From positions 477,501 through 541,500 of the forward strand of contig JAWDGP010005317.1 of NCBI GenBank assembly GCA_033675545.1: DNA of 64,000 nucleotides, written 5' to 3'. The notes beneath the pieces are model-generated. The model made no database searches and was not told the origin of the DNA. It saw nothing but the letters and a program-made list of their open reading frames with translations. This document shows positions 1 to 14,300 of the stretch, piece by piece. The stretch's first letter is position 1. Every line of letters begins with the position of its first letter. The translations under genes and the position numbers were made by a program. Source of the DNA: Elysia crispata (lineage: Eukaryota; Mollusca; Gastropoda; Plakobranchidae).

Positions 1-608
1 TAATATCTAGAAAGTAATTAGTAAATACTAGATAAAGTTTTATTTTATTTCATTTTTTTTAAATCATATTGCTAATTCTGTTTATTTCGAGGGCGCTCAT
101 CAGAATTCAAAGTTTGTATCCACGTGGTTGAGAATTTGTCCACAAGATTATCAGAGTTTGTGAAACTTCGTTTTGGTTCCAATACCGTATCTTGACAAAG
201 TTATGAGGGACTGTCAATGCGTTAACAATGTCAGTAGCAAAATTATCCTTTACAGATGTAATACGTAGGTCCTGAATAGTTGAATTTCTTGATCCTAATA
301 TTTTTTTTGCCATCAATGCCATCTAGACATCGTGTATAAAACACCCCATTTGCAGCCATGTTTCCTCTGTAGATATATTATAAGCATCACTAATGCTTTC
401 AGCACTTCTCCAAAAACTCAGCTACTGTAGTTGCTCTCACGACTGTGTGGGCCGTTGAAACCCCCGCCCTATGGTGGAATTTCGAGAGTATTTAGGGAGA
501 AAAGATTGATCGAGGTGCAGAGAAGTTTTGTTTTTCTAGTATTTAGAAAATATATTATATTTCTATAGTTTTAAAGCTTTAAAAGTTTTAACATTATCTA
601 ATCTACAG
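1..608. other. Intron or upstream sequence of the MADF-BESS gene
   Basis: AT-rich sequence ending in a plausible splice acceptor (ctacag at 603-608). I see no exon encoding the N-terminal half of a MADF domain here. A 71-codon open frame on the minus strand (107-322) is not recognisable and is treated as chance. Confidence 0.5.
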
Positions 609-1195
609 AGAACCTGGCAAAAAAGAAATGGGGGAATTTGAGGGATTATTTCAGGGCTCAACACAGAGAGCTCACCACTGGCCAGTTGGGATCTGCACCT
701 TCAAAGAAAAGAAAATGGGTGTTCTACGAGTCCATGACTTTCCTGACACAGCACATGGCGGACAGATCAGCGTATAGTAATCTCAGTGCTCAAGATACAG
801 ACACCCACAGCAGCTCAGATGATGATGACAGCCAGGAAGCCAGCTGCTGCGACTTTTCCCATGGCCCATCCCAACCTGGAGCATCACCCATATCAACAGC
901 CAAGAGTGAGGCTATGTCACAGGCCTCATGTAGTTCTTCTAAAAAGAAAACCACTTTGGCCATAAAGCAAGAGCGGGCAAATGTTGACAGTGAAATCCCA
1001 GATTCGAAGAAGGGACAAGAGGATGAGGATGAAGATTATCTCTTTTTCAAAAACTTAGTACCCAAAATGAAGTACCTGTCAGACATTCAGAAACTAGAAC
1101 TGCAGGCGGAAATAAATGCAGTCTTTCTGAAACATCTAAAAAGGGCAATGAATTCAGATGCAAATCCATCAACACGTACCGGTAGATTATTATGA
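609..1195 (+). CDS. MADF-BESS domain protein, 3'-terminal exon (partial)
   Basis: The last coding exon starts after the acceptor at 603-608 with a split codon and runs 194 codons to TGA at 1193-1195. The first residues, ending KKKWGNLRDYFRAQHREL followed by KWVFYESMTFL, match the second half of a MADF (Myb/SANT-like, DNA-binding) domain, with the aromatic and basic spacing of that family. A Ser/Asp/Glu-rich linker follows. Near the C-terminus YLFFKNLVPKMKYLSDIQK (about 1050-1106), followed by a leucine-rich helix, matches the BESS motif used for protein-protein interaction. Proteins with this MADF-linker-BESS layout are usually nuclear DNA-binding regulators or domesticated-transposon relatives. 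The upstream exon or exons with the start codon and first MADF helix are not visible, so the gene is partial. The exact family member and its targets cannot be told. Confidence 0.8.
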
Positions 1196-1389
1196 AAATT
1201 CTAGTTATCCATCTGGATCAGTGGCTAATGACAATGTTTTCAAAATTAGCTTGTTTTGAGTCTGAATCTGAGTCAGGTCAACAAAACTTGAGAAGTATTG
1301 GCATATTTGGGGCTACTTAAGCTGCTGTAAGTGATGCTAACTTGCCAGTCAAGCAGATCTATTGTCCTTATCTTAATGCAGTAAAATGT

Positions 1390-1392
<3 letters not shown>

Positions 1393-1474
<82 letters not shown>
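1393..1474. repeat. (GA)n microsatellite
   Basis: An uninterrupted 82-bp GA run lies about 200 bp past the MADF-BESS stop. A possible polyadenylation signal AATAAA follows at 1510-1515, so the repeat may be in that gene's 3' UTR. Confidence 0.9.
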
Positions 1475-1479
<5 letters not shown>

Positions 1480-1515
1480 TCGATGCATTGAATTATTTTG
1501 ATTTCAAGAAATAAA

Positions 1516-4500
1516 AATAATCAATTTAGATAATAACTACATGTACTGCCTTGTTATTTAAAAGTTGTGGCCGGTCTTTCCTAGATTGAGACAAGCTTCA
1601 CTCCACACCAAGGCTTCCTAAAATACATACAGGCCAATTCACCGAAGTGAACCAAAGATTTTCTAATAATAGCTATTGCTATTTTAATGCTTCATGCATC
1701 TAGTAAATATATGGGGGGAAAAAGGGGGGGGGGAGGGTGTAAGGATAATACAGACTGTAATACAGTGTAATTTTACTCTTGATAGGGCAGTCCCGTTGAT
1801 GCGACAGACCCTGACCTATTCCTATCAACGGAGCGTCCGTTGATTCTAGTCGTAAGAGTAGGATCTAAGATGGAAGGAGAGAATCGAGCAAAGAAGAGCT
1901 ACCGGTAATATTATGGAGCTTCGCATCCTCAAACAACAAGTTAACAAAAACATCTTCAAAATTAGCCACATTGTCAAATAATTTCTTCAGAAGTTTGAAA
2001 CACAAAGCTAGAGAGCACAGGTCAATTAAGAACCCAACATGATACACTGTATGATATTATATAAAAAAAAAAAAAAAAAAAAAACAACTTTACAACGAAT
2101 CTGTTTCCCTCTGTTCTAGTGACTTGACACTCATGAGAAATAAAGAGCACAAAAACTTTTGAAGTCTCTGCCTCACGATTAGCGAGATAATTTTAAACTG
2201 CTTTGAACTGGGCCAATGTTTCGATTCAGTCGACTGGTAAATTACATCACTGAAATTACAAGTTATAGAATCTTTTTAGTTTAATGGAAGCACACGTTGT
2301 ATGGGCTGCTCTTGACTTTCACAGTTGAGCATACAATTAAAACTTAAACGCCTATTTGCACACCAGAATATGATTCGTACTATAGTATATGTTTAGATAA
2401 AGACTTTCAAAGAGACGTTTAGACTGGACTACACCCTTGACTTTTCTGATAACCGTATAATTATGTTAGTTATCCTTGACCTTTCACTCTATAAGGTTAA
2501 GTGGTCTTGCTCTTATCCTTCAGAATAAAGTGTACTATGTTATTGTTATAGCACTCCGTTCACTTGTAATTGGTTTCCTGATTTGGTAACGAACTATTAG
2601 CTTTCTAGCCATTGAAAAAAAATAAAAAAAATCGACATCCTGATTTGGTCATGGATAGTGTCAGGCCTTGAGAAAACTTCTTTATAGTTACACAACTTAC
2701 CTCGCCCCAATCTGGACGTGTAGATTTGTATAAATCATTTAACTCTACCTGAAGAGATTTTTTATGCATGCCAAAACAAAAACCATTTCTAACATAATAT
2801 TATACTCACCTGAAATGCTGCTATGTCCCCACCAAAAAATAAAAAAAACAATAACAAAAACAAAGAAATCAACCCCAAAACACGCTGAATGAAGCCAAAA
2901 ACATGCTTTCCAAGAAAAACAACAACTAAAAAACAAATAAACAAGAAAACTGACAAACTCTTAGCACCCTTGTAAACTGAACATTCTGGTTCATGGCTTT
3001 TTGTACGGCTACATATTTTAAACATATGTTCACTGGATAGAAAAGCACAGTGTACATAGTTATGGGTGTCATTTTCATTTATGTAAAACTACTGGATCTG
3101 CCCCCGTTGAGGAAATTCAAAGATGAAAATTTACAGGTCCGGAGAAGATGCAGAAAGTTGCTACGTTTACATAAAGTTTGGGAAGCTTTCTGATAGACAA
3201 TTAAGGCTTAATAGTTGTTCCATGTTCTTATTTCTCGTTCAAATGTTCTTATGAATGGACAGCTAGCTAAAACTAAAATGCAATATAAGCAACATGTGTG
3301 AGTTGTTTTTTCTATTTTTTTTGTTTGTTTGTTTTGTGATTTAAAACCGAATGATTTCATTTTGATTTTGAAACAATTCGAAACGTTTTGGCAATCGGTA
3401 TTCTTATTCTTTCAGTTATCTTAGTTAAAGATATTATGATACAAATAAAAAAAAAGGAAGTGGAATGATGACTGATCACAGATTCTGTCTTCCTCGATCA
3501 GCTGGGGTATGAAAGTCATGATGATAGGAACAAAAAATAAAATACAATAAAATTTTGATATCATACAGACCTATGTAAAAAAATTTTCTTCAAGAAAAGG
3601 AGATTTAAATTCTAGCATATATCAAACCTTGACATATAACTGTTTTTGTTTACAAGGGACTTAACTATCATAAAAGAAATGCAAAAGAAATCATGAGAAA
3701 TTTAGGTATTTCAATCATTCATTGTGGGGTGGAATTGGAATTTTGAAGTTTGGAGAAACAGTTCTTGAAAGTATATCAAGTTTTTTTAATTGTCATATTC
3801 CTTTTCAAAAATTGTAAGAATTATTTCTTCAAGAAATTGAAAAGCTCATATGAACTCGGAGCCATATCACTAATTAAAACTGGATTTAGCCATACAATAA
3901 TTATCATTTTGCAGTAAATTATTTGAGTGGGAGGTTAATTATCAAAACACATTTTGTTTCGTTATGAACTTGCACGGTAAACTTTATCGAAGTATACAAA
4001 TACTTTTCACCTCAATGTGACTTGCTTTTATAGTAATGTGCTTTGTTCTTTAGAGTTGTGATCGAATTTGATTTAGAAGGGATGACGTTCAAGCAGAAGT
4101 GATTTAAACAAATTTAAAATCCCACTTGCCATATTTTAACCTTCCTGCAGCTAATTTTTGCCCTGAGGAAGAACGAGGAAAAAGACTTATTTTGTGCTCA
4201 ACATATGTCTACATCAGGTTTTGTAATTTTATATCTGAAAAAAAAAATAAAGCGTTTGAAAGTAAGATGATGTGTTCTTTTTCTTCCCACAGTCATCTAT
4301 TTAAAGAAGCTTGAAATCTAATATTACTGCCTGGGTTTGATATTTATTTTTTTTTATTTTATGAAAGCTCCTAATTGAGAAGCTCAGAACAATGCAATGA
4401 TTTGTATAAATATGATATGAGCAACATCAATCTGAACTTCCTCTGGCTAGTCTTACAATACAATAAAACTTGTGTTAAGAGCACATGCTTCTTTAAGTTA

Positions 4501-7023
4501 TGTGGAGGGAAATACTAGTACTCAAATGTATCCTTATTATTTAATCATTGTGTGATATTCATTTGATTCTAGATGCAAATGTTAAATAGGAGAGAAAAAT
4601 AGAAATTTAAAAAGCATGAAAAAAATTCAGACAGAAATTTATATGAATATCAATGCACTGTATTACATAAAATAACTAAGAAAAAAACAACAAAAAAACA
4701 AAACAAAAACAACCCCATCAAATGTACAGGAATTATAAAAAAAAAAAAAAAAAAAAAAAACTCTGACAATTCAAAAATAAAAATAACCAGGTTTAAATTT
4801 ATTTGAAGAGGTTTCAATACATATTAAATGTATTTTTTAAAATATATTACAAATGCACTTTGGAGAGTAACCCTCCCATTTTTTAAAATTACTTAGAATC
4901 TAAGTAAGCACGAATGAACACAATGAGGAAAAAAAATATATGTCTAAATAGGACACCTTTTCTTTAGAGAAATATTTTACTCAGATTTCCTTTTAATTTG
5001 CAGGATGCACAGTAAATTTCCAACGCTGTCATAAAATCTATAAATGTGTAATCTTTAATTTTGCAACTTAAAGCTTATGTCTTGAGTCTAATATTTCAAT
5101 AAATTTGCTTATCAAAAATGTAAAATTGCAATAAATCAATGCCTGAAACAGCTTTAACAGACAGAACATGTAAAAAAAAATGAATGTTTGATTGTTTCAA
5201 AGGTAAAGTTACAATTAGAATATCAGTGGAGTAGAACATGTAAAGAGATAATCTGCTGGGAATATATTCCAGCAAAAAATTTGTATAATTACAAAAAAAA
5301 AGGCGTGAAATATCACATGCACTACTGAATTAGATATAGTTATCTAGAATAAATTTTCAGTAATGATTTTGAGGAGCAATTTCCGGCTTTCAAAGTGTCA
5401 ACACATAAGCATGATCTTAAGTGATAAGCAAATTTTTCTCAAAAAAGTTGTGCAGGTACCTTTATAAAGACCAATTATAAGATAATTATAATTTTCAACG
5501 AAGTGATGGATGTGGTGTAGCCAACAAGAGAAGTAAAGAAGTGAATTCACAACCACTGACTTTGAGCCAGAGAGTAATCACATCCTTCTATGCATCAATA
5601 CTTTTGTAAATTAAAATTACACCAATTCAAAGTAAATGCAATTAATCTACCTTGTAAATAACATGAACGACATTTAATTTCATAAAAACCTTTTCTGTTC
5701 AAAGGAAAGTTTCCATAAATTGCTTGCGGAGAATTTTTAAGAGTCTGAATAATTTCACAACTGATGAAAACACATGTAAAAGGTTAAAGAAAAAGTTGTC
5801 CTTTATGATAACATAGCAAGTATCAGATAAACTAAATATTGTAACGTGCAGAGAAGTTTACATGGCACTTAGGAATGAATGGTCTGTACCTAATTTTCTA
5901 GACTACAAAGTTAATATCAACACTAAGAGAGTTAAGTTAAGTGCATAAAAAGAAACTTAAATTATATTTTTTTTAAAAACATAAATAAGTAAAATACACT
6001 ATAATTTCTCATGCTTTTCACAACCTTAAAGATGTATGTACAAAACTTAACAACCTTTCAGTATTTCTTCATTCTGGGAAATGTAAAAAAAAAAATGGGA
6101 TGTTGAATTAGACAGCATAACTATAACAAACTAAGCGAAATTATATCATTTAATGGAGAAAGCTAAAGGTAACTTGTTATATCTAAAAATATATATACTT
6201 CTCTCTATCTTTACATCAAATTCCTATTAAAAATATTAATATGATTTAAATATCTCTAAAAACTTAAAATACATTGTCAATATTAATGGCAGAGAAAGCA
6301 GAGGATCATGGAGGAAGCTCACTGTCAAAATGGAGGCAACATAATATAATAAAAAAAAAAAAACACATCACATTGAAAATATGAAAATACTTTCGTTTGC
6401 ATGCCTATTTAAATAAGCAGGTGATAAAAGAAATAAAAATACTTAACAGGGATTTAAAGATTAACATACATATTTCAGCGCCTTTTTCTTAACAGATCCT
6501 GAGAGTCAATATCACAGGTTCATTCTACAACTTTCAGTTTTTAGACTCAACATTAAATATTGTTTTTTACAATAAAAAAAAATGGTTTTTAATTATGTCA
6601 CTGGCGATGGATCACAAGAGTGTTAGGATCCAGAGTCTGATTCTCAGATAGGGTGGATTTACACACAAAACTTTGTATAAAAAAAAAAGAAAAGAAAAAA
6701 GCACAACCAAGAGAGGAAAAGGTTTGGCTATCTATTTACCATGGACATGTCAACCTCAACAGCAGAGCTAATTCATTTGAAAACGATTCAGTTGTTCATT
6801 CATCAAATCCTTGTGGTTCTGACTTTAATTGGAGGCTAATACAGGTATGCTGGATTTCTGCAAAATTGAAGATGACGTTTTCTTATTTAATGATTTTCGT
6901 TTATTAATACTTATCTCATTTTCAACAAACTATTACTGCACAAGTGGCAACATGGGCTTGCATTCCCTCAACAAGTACAAAGTATTAAATCTGATTAGGG
7001 ATAACAAAATCTCCTCCTAACCA
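1516..7023. other. Intergenic, no recognisable gene
   Basis: AT-rich DNA with A-runs (2063-2084, 4738-4760) and scattered short chance ORFs. An 8-bp inverted repeat CCGTTGAT/ATCAACGG (1793-1800 and 1824-1831) lies near the left end. No domain, RNA gene or repeat family could be recognised. Part of the right side could belong to a long SAV1 3' UTR. Confidence 0.5.
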
Positions 7024-7029
7024 TTTATT
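7024..7029 (-). terminator. Candidate polyadenylation signal for SAV1
   Basis: TTTATT on the plus strand reads AATAAA on the minus strand, about 1.3 kb past the SAV1 stop. Other copies exist further down, so the real 3' end is uncertain. Confidence 0.25.
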
Positions 7030-8356
7030 CATTGACCACGTTTACCTCTAAACCGGTAAACGTACAAGTGCTGAAAAAGTTGTAACACTTTCAACACTGA
7101 GAGGAAGATTAGTAAGCCACTGGAAACAGCCTGAGTTGGTGGAGGTGTCAAGGACAATGAAGTCAGAAGTGAGTAAAAAATATGCCTCAATTTAAATAAA
7201 GACATCATTTCTTTGTTTAAAAGCTCCTTTCCATCTTATGTATACTAAACACTGGTAATATTTTTTTAAATCCCTGATATTCCAAGCACACAATAGCCAT
7301 TTTGCAACGAGTTAAAAACGAGAAAAAGGAGACAGATTTTATAAACATATTGTTTTCATGAGTCACTCACAAACTGTGCTCATCGTATTCTAAAGCAGCT
7401 ACAAATGGCCGGATTTGAATGAAATAAAAAAGGGGAAGAATACAATTTGTTTTTGGCAACAAATGAATTGGCACAGACACAAGAAAAGAGACCACTGTTG
7501 AAACAAATAACCATTGCAATAAAATCATAGCACCTCATGCATGCACCAGGCTGAATGCTTCTTGTTAAGAAGATCATTTCAAACACTTTTCTTCATGGTG
7601 CTCACTTGTCTCATGACCATGGTATTCTGTGCCTTCACACAGCCCAGTCAAAATAGAGTTTACATGAATACTGGGAATATTCAGGCTCTTATACTCACAG
7701 CAATAGGAATGGTGGTGTTAGAGTTGGAATCCAATGTCCTCTCCCCATTGACTCACTTCTGTTATTTAAATGCATGAAACTCACGACTCAGTCTGGCCCC
7801 ACAAACTTGCCTACTTCTACAAAGCGGTACATTTTCACAGAAACCTACATTGATCTTTCCTATCCTATTCATTTGCGCACTTTCACAGAAGCCTGAGTTG
7901 AGCTCTTCTTCTTTTGAAAGTCCATAGTGAAATTTAATGTGAACTTTGTTTAAAGAATTAATCTAAATTTTCACATAATACTTGCTGAACACCTCTAGCC
8001 ATTTTATATTTTGCAATAAGAAAGATTGGTAAAAAGACAAAACAAAACTAAAAAAAAAGCAGACAGAAAAATTCCTTACTAAAATTGGGACAGACTGAGT
8101 TGTGAATACCACATGATAAAATGCAGTTGTTGTAGTTTCTGAACCTGTAAAGCTGATCATCTCAATGTTGCAGGCTGTGCATAAGAGCTTTCCTGGAAAT
8201 CAAGTACAAAACGTCTGGGCTACTTTCTTGATGAGCAATAACAGTAAAAATTGCTCAGTAATGGGTCTGATCCTCCAAAAGAGCTAGTAGAAGTATCATT
8301 GAGAAACAAGGTAAATCCCCTTAGGAAAGACACAGAGAAGCATGATGGTTCAGGTG
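7030..8356 (-). other. Probable SAV1 3' UTR
   Basis: This sequence lies directly downstream of the SAV1 stop codon in the direction of transcription. It shows no exon or domain. It is assigned to the 3' UTR by position only. Confidence 0.35.
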
Positions 8357-11300
8357 CTACACTTTGGTCTCAATGGTTTGAGAAAGGAGTAAATGCTGCT
8401 GTTGCTGCTGTTGCAGCTGAGAAGTCTGCTGTTGCTGTAAGTGAGTAACTTGCTGTTGTTGTAACGGGCTTGAGTGATTAACATGCTGTTGGTGTTGCTG
8501 CTGCATTTGTTGCTGTGAAGTTTGAGATAAGAAAGAAGCTCCCTGTTGCTGAGGAGAGACTTGGACTTGAGGTTGCAGTTGTTGCTGGGAGTAATGTGGC
8601 ATCTGTGAGTTGGTTTGAACTTGCGTCAGTTGAGAGGCCTGCTGTTGGGGTTGGACTAGACTTGGCTGTGATGGGACATTGGTGATGGCTAATGGCTGCT
8701 GCTGCTGCTGTTTCTCTGACTTGCGCCTCTCCATCTCACGGGTGAGGGCTATACGGTAACGCTCATAACTCATGACAATGTGCTCCAGATCTTGTTTGTG
8801 TAAACGTATCAGAAGCCCAGCAAAGTTCTCCAGCTCTTTTAGGGTAAATAGCTCCCACTAGAAAAATAAAAAATATAAAAAAATGTTAATTAATATACCA
8901 ATAAATTCAACATGATATCAGACACTTAACTTAAAAATTTTCCAAAGCCGATACATGTAATATCTTTTTATTCTTGGGAATTAAAGAGTAAAGGACACTG
9001 CCACCCAACCCCCTTTTGCAATGACTATATTCAAATGAAATGAATATAAAAGTAACGCAATAAATTTAAGAAAATAAAATGATAGGCAAAACAAAACTCT
9101 TGTATATTTGTGATGTCATTACTCTGATATCAACAGTAATTCAATTACCTTTAATTTGTGATCATGTTCATGGGGAGCTTTTGAAAACACAACAAGCCAT
9201 TCAGGAATTTCTGAAACAAAAATTGGAATTAAGAAGCTATGTAATGCTATCATTAGTCTGTTCTTAAGCAAAAAAAATTGAAGTCTATCTTCATAATAAA
9301 AATTTACATTTGAAAAAAAAAAAAAAAGAATAACAACCCAATGACTTAGTTGTAGTCTAATAATGTGGAATACACCTTATAGGACAAGAAAAGTCAAACA
9401 CTTTCAGTTACTGATATAATGCACAGTATTATTTCATCTTCCAGAAACATCCATTTGGAAAAGAACAAAGGAAGTAAGATTTATTTATAAAAAAAAACAA
9501 AACACAAGCACACTTTACCAGTATTAAGATAAGGATTAGCTGGGACAAGCTGTTTGCTCTGTCGCATCTCTAAATGGGCAGAGATTCTCTCAGGCACAAC
9601 AGATCCTCCGTAGCTCAAGACCATACCCTGGATATTACTACATGGATGGTGATACTGTGCTATGCGAGTTACATGGCTGGGGGTGAACAGAAAAAAATGC
9701 AAATAGCATTGCATCAAAACAATATTAAACATAAAGCAGCAACAGAAACTAATTTTTGGCTTGAAAAAGATTTACATAAAGTTGGATAATAGGCTTTATC
9801 CTTTTTGTCCTTTGGATTTTTTTTAATTCTCTGAATTTGGAATCAAATAATAAATTAGCAACATTGTTTTGATAATTTCCTTGATTTTGTTTTTATCACT
9901 TCCAAAATCACATTTAGGAGGTTTTGGATAAGTCTCCAAACTGTAAACAAATCCAGTTCTAATATAAATCAAGGAAGGATATTAGAAAGGGATATGACAA
10001 TTTTCTGACATTTGTCACCATGGACGTTGCTTCTGTAAGCCTTGTGTAACTAACATCACACTTTTTCTCCTTACTGGAAGTATACAGACCACTCCTAAGT
10101 TATTCACCTCACAACTTTTTATGAAGAGATTGAACTGAGATACAAATGAGGTGTAAGCTGATGGGCAAAAAGACAATTTTTCCACCATTAATGCCCCCCA
10201 AAGTTTGACAAAACTGAAAAGATGTGTGATTACAGAAAGTTTTTAAAATATGGAGAGCATGTACATAGATAACTAATATATATTGAATTGCATTGATTAA
10301 AAAAAAATGAAAAAAGGAAAGGACATACATATAATTTATAAATGTGAGTGACCTAATTTTGTAAATTTTAACTTAAAACTGACCTAAGTCAGTAACTTAA
10401 AACAATTTCAAGTAAAATTTAAGAAACCCCAGTCTAACATACTTGTAATAGTAGACACCTCTCTCTTTTGATTCAATCCTCTCCCAATCAGCTGGAAGTG
10501 ACTCCTTCTTTAAAGGATGTGACCAGTGTGTTGCCTGTGTATTGTGATCAATGTAGTATTTTCGGCCTCTCACTGTCCAATCCACTGACCAGCCTGGAGG
10601 CAAAGGAAGACTCTCCTCTTGAGACAAGTAACTTCCAGCCCCTGAGGAAAAGGGTAAAAATCTCACTTTAGACAAAGCATGCAGTAACACCAAGGTGCTT
10701 CCGGATAGAATAGAGATTTTGGTTGCAGTAAATGTTCTGTTATAGTAAATGTTCTTCTACAACTTTGATGTGCAGTTATGTACATTATTTTTCTTTAATT
10801 TCTGATAAACCTTAGAACAAACAAGAAATAATTATTATGGCTAAAAAGTACAAGAAGAGTAAGACATGACTGCCAGAAAGCTAGTACACATCCAATTTAG
10901 TCACTTCATTTAAACAACCTTGATTTATAAGTGAAGATTCCGCACCAGGTGTGTGGGACGAAGAGGGTAGAGGACAGAATGTTTGGCAGCGAAACATACA
11001 TGGTACAGTAGAAAACTTTGGAAAGTAACAGATATTGGCAAAACTAGGAAAGGGGCAAGGTTACAGACACTAACTCTTCAACCAAACTTGTTGAAGAAAA
11101 TGGATTGGCAGAATAGTACCTATTTAGGACTTTGAAGAAACAGTTTTAAAACTAAGGGAGGGAGCTAAATGCTGAGATAATAACATCACAATAATTAAAT
11201 AATAAATACTGCCTGTATCTCAGAACAAACACAGCTCACACAGCGTCATTATTGTGCAAACAAAGGCACACACTTAAGCTTTAGCTATGTCTTAACTCTA

Positions 11301-14300
11301 AAGCTTAAACCTTGATCTCGTAGGAAAAATGCAAAAAAAAAATTATTTGCTTATACCTCAATCAGTTATGCAGCCTAAACGTTACTGTTCTCTTCATCCT
11401 CATCAATTAACATTTTAATTAATCTCATTAAAAATTATGATCTTCTAATTATAGATCAAATTAAAGATAATAGTGTGCTTGGAAGGTTATGATAGCTTTT
11501 CCAATGTACAATTTAATTGGCTTTCCACAAACCTAATTATCTATCATTCCCTCTGAAACTAATTAATTTAAAAATAGAAATATTATCCCATCATCATCTG
11601 CCTGTGTCACACATGAATGAATTTGTATTTTGCTATGACTGAATTATGATGAGAAAGCAAGACTTGCATGCACAGGGATTTTTCTTACAACTAGGACAAC
11701 TTATGTTACATAAACCTCAGCTGCACTTGAAATCAGAGAGGAGTAAGCCAGAAAACTAGAAGATAACTGAGGATAACTAGAAAATTTATACTCTTCACCT
11801 CCATGCTTGAAAATCTGGGTAGGTTTCCTCTTCACAAAAATGTTAGATGAAAGATATTTTCCTGATCAATTAAGATGAGTTTTTAGAGTTAAATATTAAG
11901 AGCAAAATATGCACACCACTACAGCCTACCAGAGGAGTTCACTGAAGAGCCAGTTGAAGGTGTCTTCAAGTCAGAAAGATCAGAAGCCACCATGCCAAAC
12001 ATGCCTTTTCCTAATAAGTTGCCTCCTGGATTTTGCTGGGCGTAGTGGCTTCTGATTTCTTCATGGTACTGGGCGATCTGGTAATTATCGTCAGACTGTA
12101 GTTGCGAAATCAATGGTTCTTTGTTATTGTCAGGATTAGCACCAATGTATTTGAAGTATGGCTTTGCTTCCGGATTATCATCTGTGGAACAAATTCGTTT
12201 GAGAAAAAAATTAAATGATTTTCCACACAGATTTTAAAATGCAGTGTTTAAAAAAATAATTATCTTACCACCAAAAGTTAGAATTTAGCCTAAATGAAAT
12301 GAATTCCAATCTCAAGACAACTCCCTTAACTATAAATGAGAGCATGAGAGTAATGTCAAAAGGGTTAGAGATCTTCAGCACCACTAGTTAAATTTTGCAT
12401 ACACGGCTAATTATCTGATCCACTTGAGTTATCAAAAAATGGTTTTTAAAGACTAAACACTCCTGATGTTGCTTTCTCACGGAACTATCCTCCTTTCAAA
12501 ATCAAAAGGCTTCTTTAGCGCCATACCCAATGCATGCTTTTGTTTTCCTTTTTTGTTCTGGAGTAGGGATCAGACAAAAATCTATGGGTAACTATTTTCA
12601 GTATTGAAATGAGAGGCTCAGAAATGCATTATGCGATGGGAATTAAATAAGAGGATGTAGCAGAAAAGAAGTTGAGAAGCACAATTTCAATTGAAAAATT
12701 TTTTAAGTGAAGATTTCAATTTTGACTCATTGACATCCTGTTCTTAAATTTTCCATTAGCGAATCTATTTTATAAAGCATTGTGGGGGCTAAAAGGACCT
12801 CTTACTTATTTCATTTATTCTTAACAAATAATAAAAAAAAAAAAGTCTAATTAGGACTACCCAGTGCAAAAAAAAAATAAAAGCAAAAATGTCTCATCTT
12901 TAAAGGAAGGGAGAGAAATGAATAACACTATCAGAAATCCTCCCCTAGTGGTCCTCCTATCATTTAAGTCAAAAATTTTTCCCTTGCCATATTCAAATTT
13001 AGCAGATTACACTGTAGCTCCCTTCTTCTCATTTCTCTGCATAATTTTAAAAAGCCACATGAAACCAGAACTAAGATAATGCAATCTTGTTTCAGTGCAA
13101 AAGAAACTACATAAACAATCTGAAAAAAAAAAAAAAAAAAAAACAAGACCCTCTCTTCCCCCCCCCCCCCCACCCCCTCCCTCACACTGGTTATTGAGAA
13201 TTTCCGTCACTGCTTTTTTCCATATAAATGAGGCAATCAAATACTGCACGAACTCTAGATCAGAGAAATAAAGGTGCACACAGTTTTAATTACAGATCAC
13301 GACAATGAAATTTATTCATTCACCAGTTCTGAAAAAAAAATAATCTTTTCCCACACCATTGTTTTGCTGTGATCATCTTTGAACCATGAGAGAATGAAAT
13401 TCGTTGATATCTTTCTTTTTGGCAGTCTGATTTCTTAAAATATGGAGCTAAGTAGATTTAGATGACAAAACTGAGAGAAGTTAAAATAGAATATTGAAAT
13501 AAGGACTTCAGAAAACAGGCAGGGCTTATAGTAAGTGCTTGATATTGTTCCTTCTTAATAAGTTTGCTAATATTATTTTAGCAAAAATGAAGAGATGTGA
13601 GACATATTAATCTTGCTTGAACCTATCCAATCTAAAATTAAGTCGATTAATAAGCAAATTCAGTCAGGCAAAGATTCCTCAAATTCATAGGGGAAAATTG
13701 ATTTATTGCAGGAAACAACATGTGGGGATGAAGCCCTGAATAATTTTATATCCTCTTAGATATCCAAGGAACCTTACACTTACAATCTTTTGCTGGTGTT
13801 ATGTTGCTCCACTCAATAATTCAACTGAATAAAGGAGAAGTGAGGCAGGTGAAGTGACCTACATTTACACTGTTGTTTCACATGCTCATTCATTAAAAGA
13901 TCTACCTATGTATCATTGTAAATTGTGGTCAAAATAGAAAAGGTTAGTTAAGCAGAACCAAATGAGAGGTACACAGTGGGGAGTCTCAGATGCTTAAAAA
14001 TTGGCTATAGGGAATGCAATTTTACAAAAAGTTATGTCCCTTTGTTGTTGGAAGTCGCGAGTTTTGTTGAACAAACCAACATCATTTTGAAGAACTAAGC
14101 AAAACTAAATAATTTTATTGTAAACGTTTTCTCATGTAGACATTTAATTAGGTTTCCTTTTTTTTTACTTCAAATATCACACCAATGTGCTTTCTTGCTA
14201 TCCCTTGATACGCTAACAACAGCTTAAAGTAGAGCTCATGTCTTCCAACTAGGTACCTGTTTGTGAAATCACATTCCCTATAAGACCAAAGTAACATGAC

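Noticed and set aside
107..322. Minus-strand 71-codon frame beside the MADF-BESS exon
   Set aside because: No recognisable domain, no splice or start context, and AT-rich surroundings where such frames occur by chance.
1793..1844. Inverted repeat CCGTTGAT/ATCAACGG with a further direct copy
   Set aside because: An 8-bp stem with a 23-base loop is too weak to call a terminator, MITE or RNA gene in a eukaryote.
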